From: Cohnella faecalis
GTDB taxonomy: Bacteria > Bacillota > Bacilli > Paenibacillales > Paenibacillaceae
Length of the DNA: 64,000 nucleotides
Assembly (NCBI RefSeq): GCF_003570905.1
Contig: NZ_QXJM01000032.1
Coordinates: forward strand, 58,481-122,480
Direction: 5' to 3'
The translations under genes and the position numbers were made by a program. This document shows positions 17,923-28,040 of this stretch, piece by piece. Positions within the stretch are counted from its first letter, which is position 1. The number at the start of each line of letters is the position of its first letter. The notes under the pieces were generated by a model. The model searched no databases. It saw nothing but the letters and a program-made list of their open reading frames with translations, and had not been told where the DNA came from.

Positions 17923-19665
17923 ATGGGATGGATCGGATGGATCCGAAATTCAAGCATCGCCAAAAGCATCATGGGCGGATTTTTGGCATTCATGATCCCG
18001 GTGCTTTTGTTCAGCTTTATTCTGAACAGCAAGAGCATCGATACCGCTCAATCCGAAGTAACCAAATCTTATCAAAACTCGGTCGTTCTGCTCGCCCGCC
18101 AGATGGACGACCGCGTCAGCGCCATGTCCAAGCTCGTCAACAGCCTGTTCACCGACACGAACATCCTCTATATGAACTACAAGGACGAGACGGACGCCGC
18201 TCAATTGCTCGCCTACGCCAATTTGATGGACCGACTGAAATTTTATGCGAACGCCAGCCTGCTCAACGGGGAAATCCGGGTATACCTCCGCAATAAAGGA
18301 AAAAGCTTCTCGTCTCTAACCGGATACGGAGATATTAACGAATTGGACAAGCGCGAAGCGCTCGATCTGGGAGCGGATAAGACGGGGCATTGGAGGATGG
18401 ACGGGGACGGCTTGAGCTTCGTGCAAAATCCTCTATACAGCCGGGAAAACAAAGGCATCGTCGTGATGGCTCGCATCGAGCAAAGCGAATTGATGAGGTT
18501 TCTGGACAACTTGAACGCCACCGAGCCGGAAGGCGTGCCTTTTCTCGCCGATATAAACGGCAATTGGGTTTTCTCGCAGAAGGGCGGCCGCATCGATAAA
18601 GCTTCCTTGTTCCGAAAGCTGAACGATCGAAACAGCGATGCCGACCAATTCGTTTTTACGGACGACAAACGCGACTACCGAGTCATCTACGGAAAATCCG
18701 CTTCGTCCGGCCTTGTCGTCGGAATGTACTTCTCCGAGCGTTACGCCATGCGGATCGTTACCGGCCATGTATGGCTGATGGCGGCATTCTCGGCTATGGC
18801 CGCGCTGTTGTCGCTTCTTTTTACATGGATTCTGTTCAGCAGGCTGCTTAGGCCGTTCCGCGATCTGGTCGAAGGGATGCGCAAGGTCGGAAGAGGCGAT
18901 TTTCGAACCCGCCTGGAACGAATACCGGAGAAGGACTTTGCCATCGTCTTCCGGCATTTCAACAAGATGGTCTCGGATACGGAGAGGCTGATCAACGAAG
19001 TGTACGTGGAGCGCTTGAACAGCCAAAGCTTTCAGCTCAAACTGCTGCAATCCCGGATCAACCCGCATTTTCTCAACAATTGCTTGAACTTCGTCTATCA
19101 GGCTTCAATGGGAGAAAATCACGAGGGCGCGGCCCGAATGGCTTCCCACCTGGCCAAATATTTCAGGGACATGGCCAAGGGGTACCGCGATATGATCACT
19201 CTCCGGGAAGAATGCGACAACGTCACCACTCTCGTCGAGATACAGAACATGCGATTCAACGGGCGAATCGACTTTCGCCCGCGTTTCGAAGACGATCTCG
19301 GCAAGCACCCGGTCCCAAGCCTCATCGTCCAGCCCCTCGTGGAGAACGCTATTCTGCATGGCCTGATTCCGGGCAAAGAACGGCTCCATATCCGGGTCGT
19401 TGCGAGAAAGGAGCCGGAAGGGATTACGATCGCGGTAGAGGACGACGGCCCCGGCATACCTCCGGAGAAGCTCGACGAAATCCGCCGGCAGACGAAATCG
19501 TCCGAGCTGGATCGTCTAAGCATAGGGCTTAACAACATTTATTGGCGGTTAAAGCTTAATTACGGCGATCGCGCGGATTTGAAGCTCGACAACGTCGATT
19601 CGGGCGGCCTTCGGGTAACGCTCGTATTCGGAGACGGCACCCCGGAGGAGAAGCGAAATGTATAA
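17923..19665 (+). CDS. YesM-type sensor histidine kinase
   Basis: 580-residue membrane sensor kinase. One membrane helix at about residues 12-32, an extracellular sensing domain to about 285, a second helix, HAMP, then the His_kinase domain with the phosphoacceptor in QSRINPHFLNNCLNFVYQ and a HATPase_c domain (LVENAILHG, VEDDGPGIP, IGLNNIYWRL). The ATG at 17923 follows GGAGG by ten bases. It overlaps the response-regulator gene by 8 bp. Such pairs in Paenibacillus control neighbouring sugar ABC transporters and glycan-degrading enzymes, which here lie convergent and downstream. Confidence 0.92.
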   Translation: MGWIGWIRNSSIAKSIMGGFLAFMIPVLLFSFILNSKSIDTAQSEVTKSYQNSVVLLARQMDDRVSAMSKLVNSLFTDTNILYMNYKDETDAAQLLAYANLMDRLKFYANASLLNGEIRVYLRNKGKSFSSLTGYGDINELDKREALDLGADKTGHWRMDGDGLSFVQNPLYSRENKGIVVMARIEQSELMRFLDNLNATEPEGVPFLADINGNWVFSQKGGRIDKASLFRKLNDRNSDADQFVFTDDKRDYRVIYGKSASSGLVVGMYFSERYAMRIVTGHVWLMAAFSAMAALLSLLFTWILFSRLLRPFRDLVEGMRKVGRGDFRTRLERIPEKDFAIVFRHFNKMVSDTERLINEVYVERLNSQSFQLKLLQSRINPHFLNNCLNFVYQASMGENHEGAARMASHLAKYFRDMAKGYRDMITLREECDNVTTLVEIQNMRFNGRIDFRPRFEDDLGKHPVPSLIVQPLVENAILHGLIPGKERLHIRVVARKEPEGITIAVEDDGPGIPPEKLDEIRRQTKSSELDRLSIGLNNIYWRLKLNYGDRADLKLDNVDSGGLRVTLVFGDGTPEEKRNV

Positions 19666-21283
19666 TTTGTTGCTCGTCGACGACGAGGAAGCCGTCGTCA
19701 AAGGATTGGCCTACGATATTGAATGGAGCGATCTGACGATAACCGGCGTCTACAAAGCCTATAGCGTATCTCAAGCGCTGGCTCTCATGGAGCAGACTCG
19801 GATCGATATCGTCGTATCCGACATTTCGATGCCCGAAGCCGACGGAATCGAGCTCGCCGCCGAAATTCGCAAGCGCAGACCGGCGGTCTCCATCGTCTTT
19901 CTGTCGGGTCACGACGACTTTGTTTACGCCCAGAAAGCGATCGAGCTCGGCGTCGCCCATTATTTGACCAAGCCGGTCGACTACGAAGAGCTGAAGGACA
20001 AAATACGGAGCACGGTCAGGCAGCTCGAAAGAGAGCTGTTCCGAGAGGACGCCCTGCGCTCTGCGAAGGAAAGCCTCGAACGGATGCACCCGCTCTTGCA
20101 GGAAAGAGCGCTGCACGCCTGGGTTGTCAAGGGTACCGAAAGTCCTCTGACCCATGCCGATAAATTCTCGTCTGCCGGGCTGGTCTTCGAGACCGGAGAC
20201 GTCTTCATTCCCGTCGTCCTTCGCGCCGAAGACGAAGAGGCCGGCGGGCCGGCGGGCGCGGAAGCAGGCGTAAGGGAAATTGCGCTGAAGGAGCTGGCGG
20301 AGGAATGGCTGCTTCATGGCAAGGAAAGCTTCTTTTTTCCAAGCGAGCCGGGACAATGGGTGCTTCTCTATCGGGAACCAAATCTTGAGGAAGCCGCCAA
20401 AGCCGCCAAGTACATGGAAGAGATGGCCGAACCGTTCAAGGAATCGGCCAAACGAACTCTCGGCTGCGGCATCTCCGTCTTCTTCGGCGGCATGTCGGAG
20501 GCCGACGGTGTCAGCGGCGCTTACCGCAAGCTGGACTCGACGGTCCGCCGGACGAATGCCGACGCCGCGGGCGTCATTCTGTTCGCCGATCGGCCGTCTG
20601 CAGGCGCCGTCGCTTATGAAAGGCTGGAATCGTTGTACGAAACCCCTGAGCTGTCGTTGCTGCTCGACAAGCTGGACATGAACAAGGCGATGGAGAGAAT
20701 CGATCTGATCTTTCAGGAGATCGATCGGCGGGAGCCTGTCGACATGACGGCGTTGCTGGAAATTTACCACGTCGTCTCCGGCGTGGTTATCCACGCTTCC
20801 CTTCGCAACGGGATGTCGCTCGCGGGATGGGCCGGAGACAACGAACGGATGCTATACCCGTTCTTGTCGGACGGAAAATCCGCCGATTTGAAGAAGTGGT
20901 GCCAATCCGTCATTCAAGCTTTCATCCTCCACCTGCGTGGGATGGAAAACAAGCGCTTCAATCGCCTTGCCGAGCAAGCAAAGCGAATCGTGGACGAACA
21001 GTATGCCAGAGACGTTTCCGTTGCCGAAATCGCCTCGTACTTGTACGTGCACCCCAACTACTTGACGCGCGTCTTCAAGTCCGAGACCGGGCTGTCGCTT
21101 ATGGATTACATCTCGAAGCGCAGAATCGAGCAAGCAAAAGGGCTGCTTGCGCAGCCCGGATTCAAAGTGTATGAAGTCGCCGAACGGGTCGGATACGAGA
21201 GTATCGCCCATTTCAATCGAATGTTCAAGCGGGAGACGGGAATGAGTCCGAAGGATTATCAGAAGACGATCAGTAAACCGTAA
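19658..21283 (+). CDS. YesN-type response regulator, AraC family
   Basis: 541-residue partner of the kinase before it. REC domain at residues 1-120 with acidic pocket Asp8-Asp9, phosphoacceptor Asp55 (VVSDISMPEADG) and Lys in YLTKPVD. A long middle region (about 130-430) of unknown fold. The C-terminal AraC/XylS double helix-turn-helix contains YLYVHPNYLTRVFKSETGLSLMDYISKRRIEQAK and VGYESIAHFNRMFKRETGMSP (given here in two parts). It likely activates the transporter and lyase operon that follows on the opposite strand. Its last 14 bases overlap the end of that convergent gene. Confidence 0.92.
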   Translation: MYNLLLVDDEEAVVKGLAYDIEWSDLTITGVYKAYSVSQALALMEQTRIDIVVSDISMPEADGIELAAEIRKRRPAVSIVFLSGHDDFVYAQKAIELGVAHYLTKPVDYEELKDKIRSTVRQLERELFREDALRSAKESLERMHPLLQERALHAWVVKGTESPLTHADKFSSAGLVFETGDVFIPVVLRAEDEEAGGPAGAEAGVREIALKELAEEWLLHGKESFFFPSEPGQWVLLYREPNLEEAAKAAKYMEEMAEPFKESAKRTLGCGISVFFGGMSEADGVSGAYRKLDSTVRRTNADAAGVILFADRPSAGAVAYERLESLYETPELSLLLDKLDMNKAMERIDLIFQEIDRREPVDMTALLEIYHVVSGVVIHASLRNGMSLAGWAGDNERMLYPFLSDGKSADLKKWCQSVIQAFILHLRGMENKRFNRLAEQAKRIVDEQYARDVSVAEIASYLYVHPNYLTRVFKSETGLSLMDYISKRRIEQAKGLLAQPGFKVYEVAERVGYESIAHFNRMFKRETGMSPKDYQKTISKP

Positions 21284-24200
21284 TGTCGTCGAATATCGTT
21301 TCCGCCGAGCTTCTCAGCCCGATCCTTCCGCTCGTCAATTCGCCGTCCGAGACAGTGATCAGCGTATTGCCGTCGACGGAGCCGGTCAAGGTCGAGCCGG
21401 ACATTCCAAGCTGCATCGAATACCATTGGCCGCGATTAACGGTGAACGGCACCGATTTCAGCAGAGTGACCGAGCTCGCTACTTTTTTGTACAGCTTGAG
21501 CCGGTTTCCTACTCCGTCCAGCTGCAGGAAGTAGAAATGGTTGCCGTCCGTATACCGTCCGATCACATCGGAGGTCATAGCCGCGTTGCCTGTCTGTTTG
21601 ACGTTCGCTTTGATCGTGTAATTGGTCCAAACCGTGCTTCCCGACGTGGAGGAGCCGTTGCCTGCGGAACGGTACACCTTCGTCGCCCCGTCGTTCGCGA
21701 TATTCCACGTTCCGGCGGTGACGGTCCATCCGTCCGCCTCGCCGTCCTCGAACGTATCGGAGAACAGCGGCTGCACCGCTGCGATCTCATACGTTTTGAC
21801 GCCTTCGTTCTGCGCGATGCTGACGTTAAACGTCATTTTATTGCCGGATTTCGACGACGGAACGACGACGCCGTTGATCGTAACCGACGCTGCCGCCGCG
21901 GTGAAAGAATTCGGCAGCGTAACGGTGACGGTCCCTCCGCTCCGCCCGACGATCCGGCCTTGCACCGAGTCCGCGCCGGCTGCCGAGACGCTGGCCCCGA
22001 ATTCGCCTCCGGACCGCTCCAGCACCAAATCCTTGTAACCGATCTTCGTACCGTCGATCAGAACAAGCTGCTGAGGAGAAGCGTACCCGACCTTGCCTTG
22101 GAACACCGCAGACCCTTCCGTTACATTCTGGGTCGTATCGCTGGTGAATACATATTCGTTGTTGCGAACGAGCGCGCCATAGGATTTGTTCGTAACGGGG
22201 ATAGCGTCCGGCGCAACCAGATGAAACTCGTCGCCCGGTCCGGCTTTTACTTCGTAAATGTTCGGATACTGGTCAAGCTCGTTGGAAAGATAACCTATTC
22301 CTTCAACGTTGGACGGCGATTGGGACGGGCTGCTCCACTTCCACTGCATGGAGGCCGGGCCTGTATTGTGCACGTACTCGATGCGGATATCGTAAAGCTG
22401 GTTGGCAACGAGCGGCACCGGAGTCGTCGTTCCGGCCGCGGTATCCGCCGCGAGCACTCCGTTCACGTACACTTTGGCCGTGTCACCCGTGCCGACGGCT
22501 GCGGTGAACGTGTAAGGCTCGGAAAATCGGGTGAAAATTTTCCCGGTCCACGCAATGGAATACGTGTCCGGATCGATGGCCGGAATCGGAGCTCCCGCTC
22601 CCCACCAGCTAGTGCCGGGGAAACGCTTGTTATCGATCTGAACTCCCTTCAAATCGGTAAAGTCCATGTTGTTGTAATATTGCGCTTTTAATCCCGTATC
22701 GCGGTTTGTCCATAGGAAGCTTCCGTCCGACGTCGTGTTACCCACGTCGTCGTACAGGCCGATGAATTCATCCCTGACCATCATGACGCTTCGCGACAAA
22801 TACGGAGCGCTCGTCGTGTTGGCCAGCGCCTTGTAATATTGAACGTCCCCAAAATCGTACAGGACTCCGTCCGTCGGACTTTCGCCGAGAGCGTTGCCGT
22901 TAAGCGTGAAGATCGGCAGCTTGTTGATGTCGATAAGATCGCCGCTTTCTTCGCCGCCGTTCCAGCTATAGCGCTTGCCCTTCGTTGCGTAGTAGATCGC
23001 TCCGTTCGCCGCCGTAAACCAACGGTAGCCCGGGCCTCTCAGCTGCTGAAGGTAGAGGAACGTTTCGCGGCTCCCGCCGAAATCGTATCTCATGATCGGT
23101 CCGTAGTCCTGATAGACGGCCGACTTCAGCGCCGGACTCGTACCTTGGGCTCCGTTCGTCGCCGACCAGAGGAGCTGGCCTCCAAGCACGCTGTCGCCCA
23201 TAATTACCCGGTCTGCGAGAAGCTTATAAATGCCGTCGAACTCTCCGCCCGGATCCCCTCCGCTCGCATGGGCTCCGATCGGCACCGGCGTACGGTAAGT
23301 CGCTCGTTCGTTAGGCGACATCGCGTTCAAGAGCCACCGGGCGAACGTCTTGAAGTTGTCGTTAGCGAAAATATCCGTGCCGTCGTATTGCAGCAAAGAC
23401 GCCTGCGCCGCTATCATCGCCGTTAACGAAGCATTGGCGTACGTCGGCAAATTCTCGTACCACCGGCCGCCTGTCGTGCCGTACGTCCCGCTTCCTTTTC
23501 TCATAAACGCGCTCAACGACTCGTTGAAGTCTTGCAAATAAGCCGACTTCCAAGCGGCGGCGTGCGGATGCCCCGGGAAAGCTCCCGCCGCCAAAGCAAG
23601 CACTTGCTTGACGTCCAGGTTAAAGTTCGGATGGCCTCCCAGCATGCTCGTGTGAGGCAAATTGTTGTCGTCCTCGGCCGTATACGCGATGAAGACGAAC
23701 AGCGATCTCGTGCGCTTCCTTTCATCGTAGCCCCAGTTCGCCCTATTGAAGGCGTAGTCGGAGAAGAAATACCGCTCCGCCCTGCCGAAGTTGCCCGTCG
23801 GACCGAGGTCGCTGCTAATGTCCCAATATTTGTCCGTCAAATTGTAATACTTCTTGAAGCAGGCGAAGCAATACTTATCCGTCCAATAATCGTTCGGATC
23901 TGCGATGGTTACGTTGCCGTATCCCGGAATGGGAAGCTTCATGCTCGCGTCCTCCGGAAAATCGAACACCATGTCCTTGTAGCCGTCCAAGCTAAAATCG
24001 GCCAGCTTCTGCCACAGTTTCACGTCCGGCGCCGTTCCCGGCTGCAAGCCCGTTGAAGTCGGTATATTCGTCCATTCCGAATCGATCAGAATGTCGGCGG
24101 GCTTCGTCATGTCGCTCAGCCTTCTGCCGGACAAAACCTCTTCGCTGCGAGGAATGACCGACAGCGCCCAATGCCTCTCCGTTCCTTCAATAGACGCTTC

Positions 24201-26048
24201 CATATATTTGTCCGACGGCTTGTTGTAGAAGCGCAAGTTCTGCTTAATATAAGCATTGTACGTCTGCCTCGATTCCGTCTTCCAATCCTTCAGCCGATTG
24301 GCGGCGAACAAAATCGCGTTGTCTCCGGCATCGTTCCAGAACGAAGTCGAACGAATAAGACTGTTCGAGTTGACCGCGTAAATTCCAAGCTCGTACGGAA
24401 GCTTGCCATTCGTATCCGCACCGTCCCCGTAACCCCCGCTTCTTCCTCCGGAGGACGTCTTGGAATACCCGCCGTTCTGCATCGCCATCCGCCCGTTCGG
24501 GTCGACGCCGTTCTTGTAGCTGAACCGAAGGTAAGCGTTCTGGCTCGAGAGAAAGCCGGAATACTTCTCGTCAACCGTCACGTATTTTTCGTTATGCCTG
24601 ATCGTCAACAGGGCATCGTAAACCCGGCCGTCGGCTAACGTGTACGTGACCTGATATTCGATGAACAAAGGTCCCTGCTCAACCGCGCGTCCGTACCAAT
24701 GGCTTACGGCCGTTCCGGCAGGAGCGGCGAACGATCCGGCACCGATCCAGGCGCCGGGCTGACGGGATACCGCCAATATCGGCGCGGGAACTTGGGAAAG
24801 CTCCGCTCCGTTCGCGTTCACGTTTCCGTAAGGCACCTTGAGCTGCTGCTGATTGCCGGAGATCGTAGCCGTTCCGTCTCCGTTGTCGGTCAGGCTTACT
24901 TCATTGGCGAAGCTCGGCGTATACGAGTTGTCCTCATCCACAACGAACCTTTTCATGCCGCCTATATTCAAACCGGTGCGAAAATGAAGCGTCGCGCTGG
25001 TCAAATAGCCCGATCCGTTAACGACCACGTCCGATAGCTGGTATATCAGAGGCGTGCTTTGCCCGTACTGGCGGAGACGGATATGAGCGGGCGTTACGTT
25101 CTGCCCGGCAAAATCGAGCGGATAGCCGATCAATTGCTCGGGAAAATCGTAAATTCCGATCGCATCCTTGATGTTGAAATTGTTCTGCCACCCTGCGCCT
25201 CTCACCGTGATTTCCTCGGAGTAGTCGTCGTTGTTGACGGCATTCGTTTCTCCAATGGCGCCGTTCGCGTTCGCGACGGCTTGAATATCGAACTTGTACC
25301 GTTCCCCGGACCAGGTGCCGCTTGCGGTCAACGTCGCCGACCCGCCCGGAGCGATCGGTTCGGCGTAAGGGCTCGTAACAGCGATCGTCGTCCCGTCGAT
25401 CTTGAACGCGACCGTGTGGCCGACGCCGGAAGCGGTTGCCGACTGTCCGATATTTTTGACGACGGCGCTGAACGTAACGGGCTGGCCTTCAACGGGATTC
25501 GCCGGCGACGACGAAATGTCGGTGACCACGAGGTCGGCCGCGGAATTATCCGCGTAAAGCTCCAGCTCCGCCAATTGCGCCGAAGTGCGGGAGGTGTTGC
25601 CGGTAAAGGTTAGCCGGACGTATCGGGCCGCGCCTGTCGGGAACGTTACGGTAACGGAATTCCCGGCGCCAGCCTGGAAGGAATAAGAGGAGGAAGCGAC
25701 CAAATCGGTGTACGTGACGTTGTCCGCGCTGCCTTGGATAGCCAGCGTAATCGTACGGTCCGGAAAAGTGGGCGGCAGCTTTAGAATCGCTTTATTGATC
25801 GCATAGCCGCTGCCTAAATCCACGGTCAATGCTTGGGGCAATGTGTATACGCTTTCAAAATAGGTTTGAGCTTTGCCGTCGTTCGCTTCCGCAGCCGAAT
25901 GAAGGAAACTCGTCGCCGAAATCGGCTTGTTCAAAGCCAAATTCACCGGCTCCGCGGACACCGCTTTTTCCTTCGGCAGCACGAACAAGGCTGCTCCGAG
26001 CATAATCGTTGACATGAATAAAGAGAACGTTCTCTTAGCTGTATTCAT
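21270..26048 (-). CDS. Large secreted carbohydrate-active protein (F5/8C, CARDB, PA14 modules)
   Basis: 1592 residues with a Sec signal peptide (cleavage near AVSA, residue 32). In order: an F5/8-type C (CBM32-like) domain about 33-167, a CARDB-type beta domain about 170-275, a large region about 280-1120 with aromatic-rich, helix-rich stretches resembling the toroid plus beta-sandwich of heparinase II/III-like polysaccharide lyases, a PA14 domain about 1120-1255 (GLKAQYYNNMDF, YSIAWTGK), more beta sandwich, and a C-terminal concanavalin-like module about 1428-1592. PA14 appears inserted in the sandwich domain. The enzyme family of the central part is not certain. It is the last gene of an operon with an oligosaccharide transporter. 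Confidence 0.75.
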   Translation of the reverse strand: MNTAKRTFSLFMSTIMLGAALFVLPKEKAVSAEPVNLALNKPISATSFLHSAAEANDGKAQTYFESVYTLPQALTVDLGSGYAINKAILKLPPTFPDRTITLAIQGSADNVTYTDLVASSSYSFQAGAGNSVTVTFPTGAARYVRLTFTGNTSRTSAQLAELELYADNSAADLVVTDISSSPANPVEGQPVTFSAVVKNIGQSATASGVGHTVAFKIDGTTIAVTSPYAEPIAPGGSATLTASGTWSGERYKFDIQAVANANGAIGETNAVNNDDYSEEITVRGAGWQNNFNIKDAIGIYDFPEQLIGYPLDFAGQNVTPAHIRLRQYGQSTPLIYQLSDVVVNGSGYLTSATLHFRTGLNIGGMKRFVVDEDNSYTPSFANEVSLTDNGDGTATISGNQQQLKVPYGNVNANGAELSQVPAPILAVSRQPGAWIGAGSFAAPAGTAVSHWYGRAVEQGPLFIEYQVTYTLADGRVYDALLTIRHNEKYVTVDEKYSGFLSSQNAYLRFSYKNGVDPNGRMAMQNGGYSKTSSGGRSGGYGDGADTNGKLPYELGIYAVNSNSLIRSTSFWNDAGDNAILFAANRLKDWKTESRQTYNAYIKQNLRFYNKPSDKYMEASIEGTERHWALSVIPRSEEVLSGRRLSDMTKPADILIDSEWTNIPTSTGLQPGTAPDVKLWQKLADFSLDGYKDMVFDFPEDASMKLPIPGYGNVTIADPNDYWTDKYCFACFKKYYNLTDKYWDISSDLGPTGNFGRAERYFFSDYAFNRANWGYDERKRTRSLFVFIAYTAEDDNNLPHTSMLGGHPNFNLDVKQVLALAAGAFPGHPHAAAWKSAYLQDFNESLSAFMRKGSGTYGTTGGRWYENLPTYANASLTAMIAAQASLLQYDGTDIFANDNFKTFARWLLNAMSPNERATYRTPVPIGAHASGGDPGGEFDGIYKLLADRVIMGDSVLGGQLLWSATNGAQGTSPALKSAVYQDYGPIMRYDFGGSRETFLYLQQLRGPGYRWFTAANGAIYYATKGKRYSWNGGEESGDLIDINKLPIFTLNGNALGESPTDGVLYDFGDVQYYKALANTTSAPYLSRSVMMVRDEFIGLYDDVGNTTSDGSFLWTNRDTGLKAQYYNNMDFTDLKGVQIDNKRFPGTSWWGAGAPIPAIDPDTYSIAWTGKIFTRFSEPYTFTAAVGTGDTAKVYVNGVLAADTAAGTTTPVPLVANQLYDIRIEYVHNTGPASMQWKWSSPSQSPSNVEGIGYLSNELDQYPNIYEVKAGPGDEFHLVAPDAIPVTNKSYGALVRNNEYVFTSDTTQNVTEGSAVFQGKVGYASPQQLVLIDGTKIGYKDLVLERSGGEFGASVSAAGADSVQGRIVGRSGGTVTVTLPNSFTAAAASVTINGVVVPSSKSGNKMTFNVSIAQNEGVKTYEIAAVQPLFSDTFEDGEADGWTVTAGTWNIANDGATKVYRSAGNGSSTSGSTVWTNYTIKANVKQTGNAAMTSDVIGRYTDGNHFYFLQLDGVGNRLKLYKKVASSVTLLKSVPFTVNRGQWYSMQLGMSGSTLTGSVDGNTLITVSDGELTSGRIGLRSSAETIFDDITVY

Positions 26049-26104
26049 CTTCTTCCCTCTTCTCTTTTCACTTTTCTTCTAGATGTCGATTGTGACGCTT
26101 TATC

Positions 26105-26992
26105 TTATTCCTTAACGGCTCCGATGGTTAGTCCCGCAATAAAAAATCGTTGAATGAACGGGTATATGAGGATGACGGGCACAATCGTAACCATAATTTG
26201 CGCCGCACGCAGCGAACGGTTGGAAATGCTTCCGATCGTCTTCGCCTCTTCGGGGCTGAGCTTGGAGAAGTCGACGCCTACGTACAGCTGCGAGTACAAG
26301 TACGTTTGCAGAGGCCATTTGTCGTTGCTCGACAGCAAGAACAAGCCGGTAAACCAATCGTTCCAATGGTACACGATCGAGAACAGCGTTAACGTCGCCA
26401 AGGCCGGCAGCGACAGCGGCGCGAAGATCCGGAACAGAATGGTCCAATGGCCCGCTCCGTCGATCATGGCCGATTCCGACAAAGCGGCAGGCAGCGTCCG
26501 AAAAAAACTCATCATAATGATGACATTGAAGGCGGTCACCCCGTAAGGAAGAATAAGCGCCCAGAAGCTGTCGACCAAGTGCAGCTTGTTCACGACGATG
26601 AACAACGGAACCAAGCCTCCGCTGAACAGCATGGTGAAAACGAAATACCAGACGAAAAAAGTTCGCCCCTTGAGCTGTTTGGAGCCGAGGGACAGCGGAT
26701 AGGCGGACAGCACAATAAGTATCATGTTGACCGCGATTCCGGCCGCAACCCGCTTCACGGCAATCCAGGTCGAGTGCAAAAAGGCATCGTTATTCAAAAT
26801 AAGACCGTATGCTTTCCAATTGAAGCCGATGGGCCAAAACGTTACCTCGTTCGCGGTCGTCGACGCCTTGTCGCTGAATGAAATGGCGAGCAGGTTCAAG
26901 ATCGGAAGAAGGCAAAGAAGAGCGGCCCCAAGCAGAAACATTCCGATCAAGAGCCTGAACGCTTTCGCGCTTGTCGTATTCGTACCCGTCAT
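26105..26992 (-). CDS. Carbohydrate ABC transporter permease (LplC/YtcP type)
   Basis: 295-residue inner-membrane permease with six predicted helices. The EAA loop is visible at about residues 190-215 (ALSESAMIDGAGHWTILFRIFAPLSLPA split by eye: ESAMIDGAG...FRIFAPLS). The frame is open upstream to 27199, but AAGGAGG precedes the ATG at 26992, and MTGTNTTSAKAFRLLIGMFLLG leads directly into the first helix. It pairs with the LplB-type permease 16 bp upstream. No ATPase gene is present, as is usual for this class, which borrows a shared MsmX-like ATPase. Confidence 0.92.
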   Translation of the reverse strand: MTGTNTTSAKAFRLLIGMFLLGAALLCLLPILNLLAISFSDKASTTANEVTFWPIGFNWKAYGLILNNDAFLHSTWIAVKRVAAGIAVNMILIVLSAYPLSLGSKQLKGRTFFVWYFVFTMLFSGGLVPLFIVVNKLHLVDSFWALILPYGVTAFNVIIMMSFFRTLPAALSESAMIDGAGHWTILFRIFAPLSLPALATLTLFSIVYHWNDWFTGLFLLSSNDKWPLQTYLYSQLYVGVDFSKLSPEEAKTIGSISNRSLRAAQIMVTIVPVILIYPFIQRFFIAGLTIGAVKE

Positions 26993-27008
26993 TACCGCTC
27001 CGTCCTCC

Positions 27009-27944
27009 TTAGAAAATTCTTCTAGACGCGTATTTAATGGAAAGTCGATTAGCCGAAACGATAAGGACAAGGCCAACCACGGACTTGAACAGCCCAACCG
27101 CCGTCGCGAACGAATATTGCACATCGATGATGCCCGTGCGGTAAGCGAAGGTGTCGAGAATATCTCCCGTCTCGTAGACCGATGGATTGTAGAGCACAAG
27201 GATTTGATCCTGTCCGCCGTTCATGGCGTTCATGATCTGTCCGAGATTCAAGGTTGTCAGCATGATGAGCGTAGGCATAATTCCCGGAAGGGTAACGTGC
27301 CGCATTTGCTGGAATCGTCCGCCGCCGTCGACGACGCACGCTTCATACAGATCTCTGTTGATGCTCGCAATCGCAGCGATATAGAGAACGGCTCCGAAAC
27401 CGAAGTTTTTCCAGACGTCTGTTGCGACGATAACCGATCGGAACCAATGGTTGCTTCCCAGAAAGAAGACACCGGGAGAGCCAAACGCGTGAAGAATCCG
27501 ATTAATGATGCCGTCTTGGGACAAAATGTCGATGAACATGCCTCCAACGACTACCCACGACAGAAAGTTGGGCAAGTACGTAATCGTCTGCACAGCGCTT
27601 TTGAACCACTTGACGACCGCTTCGTTCAGAAGAAGGGCGAACACGAGAGAAGCCGCCGTGCCGAAAGCGATCTTCAGCAGCGAGATGACGATCGTATTCG
27701 TCAACACCTGAGAGAAATCCGGCGAGCTGTTGAACAAGTAATCGAACCACTTTAACCCCACGTAAGGAGAGCCGAAAAAGCCAAGCCGCGGCTTAAAGTC
27801 CGTGAACGCCATCACCAAGCCGAACATAGGCATGTAGCTGAATAGAAACAACAAGAGCATTCCGGGCAGTAGCATCATATAGAGGGGCGATTGGCTAAGC
27901 CAAAAGCGGGAGACGCCTCTTCCGATCTTAGCGAGCGGCTTCAT
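27009..27944 (-). CDS. Carbohydrate ABC transporter permease (LplB type)
   Basis: 311-residue permease with six helices. It starts MKPLAKIGRGVSRFW and has the family opening PLYMMLLPGMLLLFLFSYMPMFGLVMAFTDFKP (a helix of about residues 20-45). The EAA motif is in LYEACVVDGGGRFQQMRHVTLPGI. It is the first of the two permeases, 97 bp after the binding-protein gene, with a hairpin in that gap. Confidence 0.93.
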   Translation of the reverse strand: MKPLAKIGRGVSRFWLSQSPLYMMLLPGMLLLFLFSYMPMFGLVMAFTDFKPRLGFFGSPYVGLKWFDYLFNSSPDFSQVLTNTIVISLLKIAFGTAASLVFALLLNEAVVKWFKSAVQTITYLPNFLSWVVVGGMFIDILSQDGIINRILHAFGSPGVFFLGSNHWFRSVIVATDVWKNFGFGAVLYIAAIASINRDLYEACVVDGGGRFQQMRHVTLPGIMPTLIMLTTLNLGQIMNAMNGGQDQILVLYNPSVYETGDILDTFAYRTGIIDVQYSFATAVGLFKSVVGLVLIVSANRLSIKYASRRIF

Positions 27945-27988
27945 CTGGAATTCCTCCGTTGAATCGGTCCTGCAGCCGGCAAATGAAG

Positions 27989-28025
27989 CGACCGCGGCGG
28001 GAAGCTCCGTTCCCCGCAGCGGTCG
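27989..28025 (-). other. mRNA hairpin after the binding-protein gene
   Basis: CGACCGC / GCGGTCG outer stem plus inner GC-rich pairing, 15 bp past the stop codon, without a U-tract. Such hairpins commonly protect the 3' end of the binding-protein message, so that more of it is made than of the permeases. That role is inferred from position and lack of Ts. Confidence 0.55.
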
Positions 28026-28040
28026 ACAGGGACCGTATCG

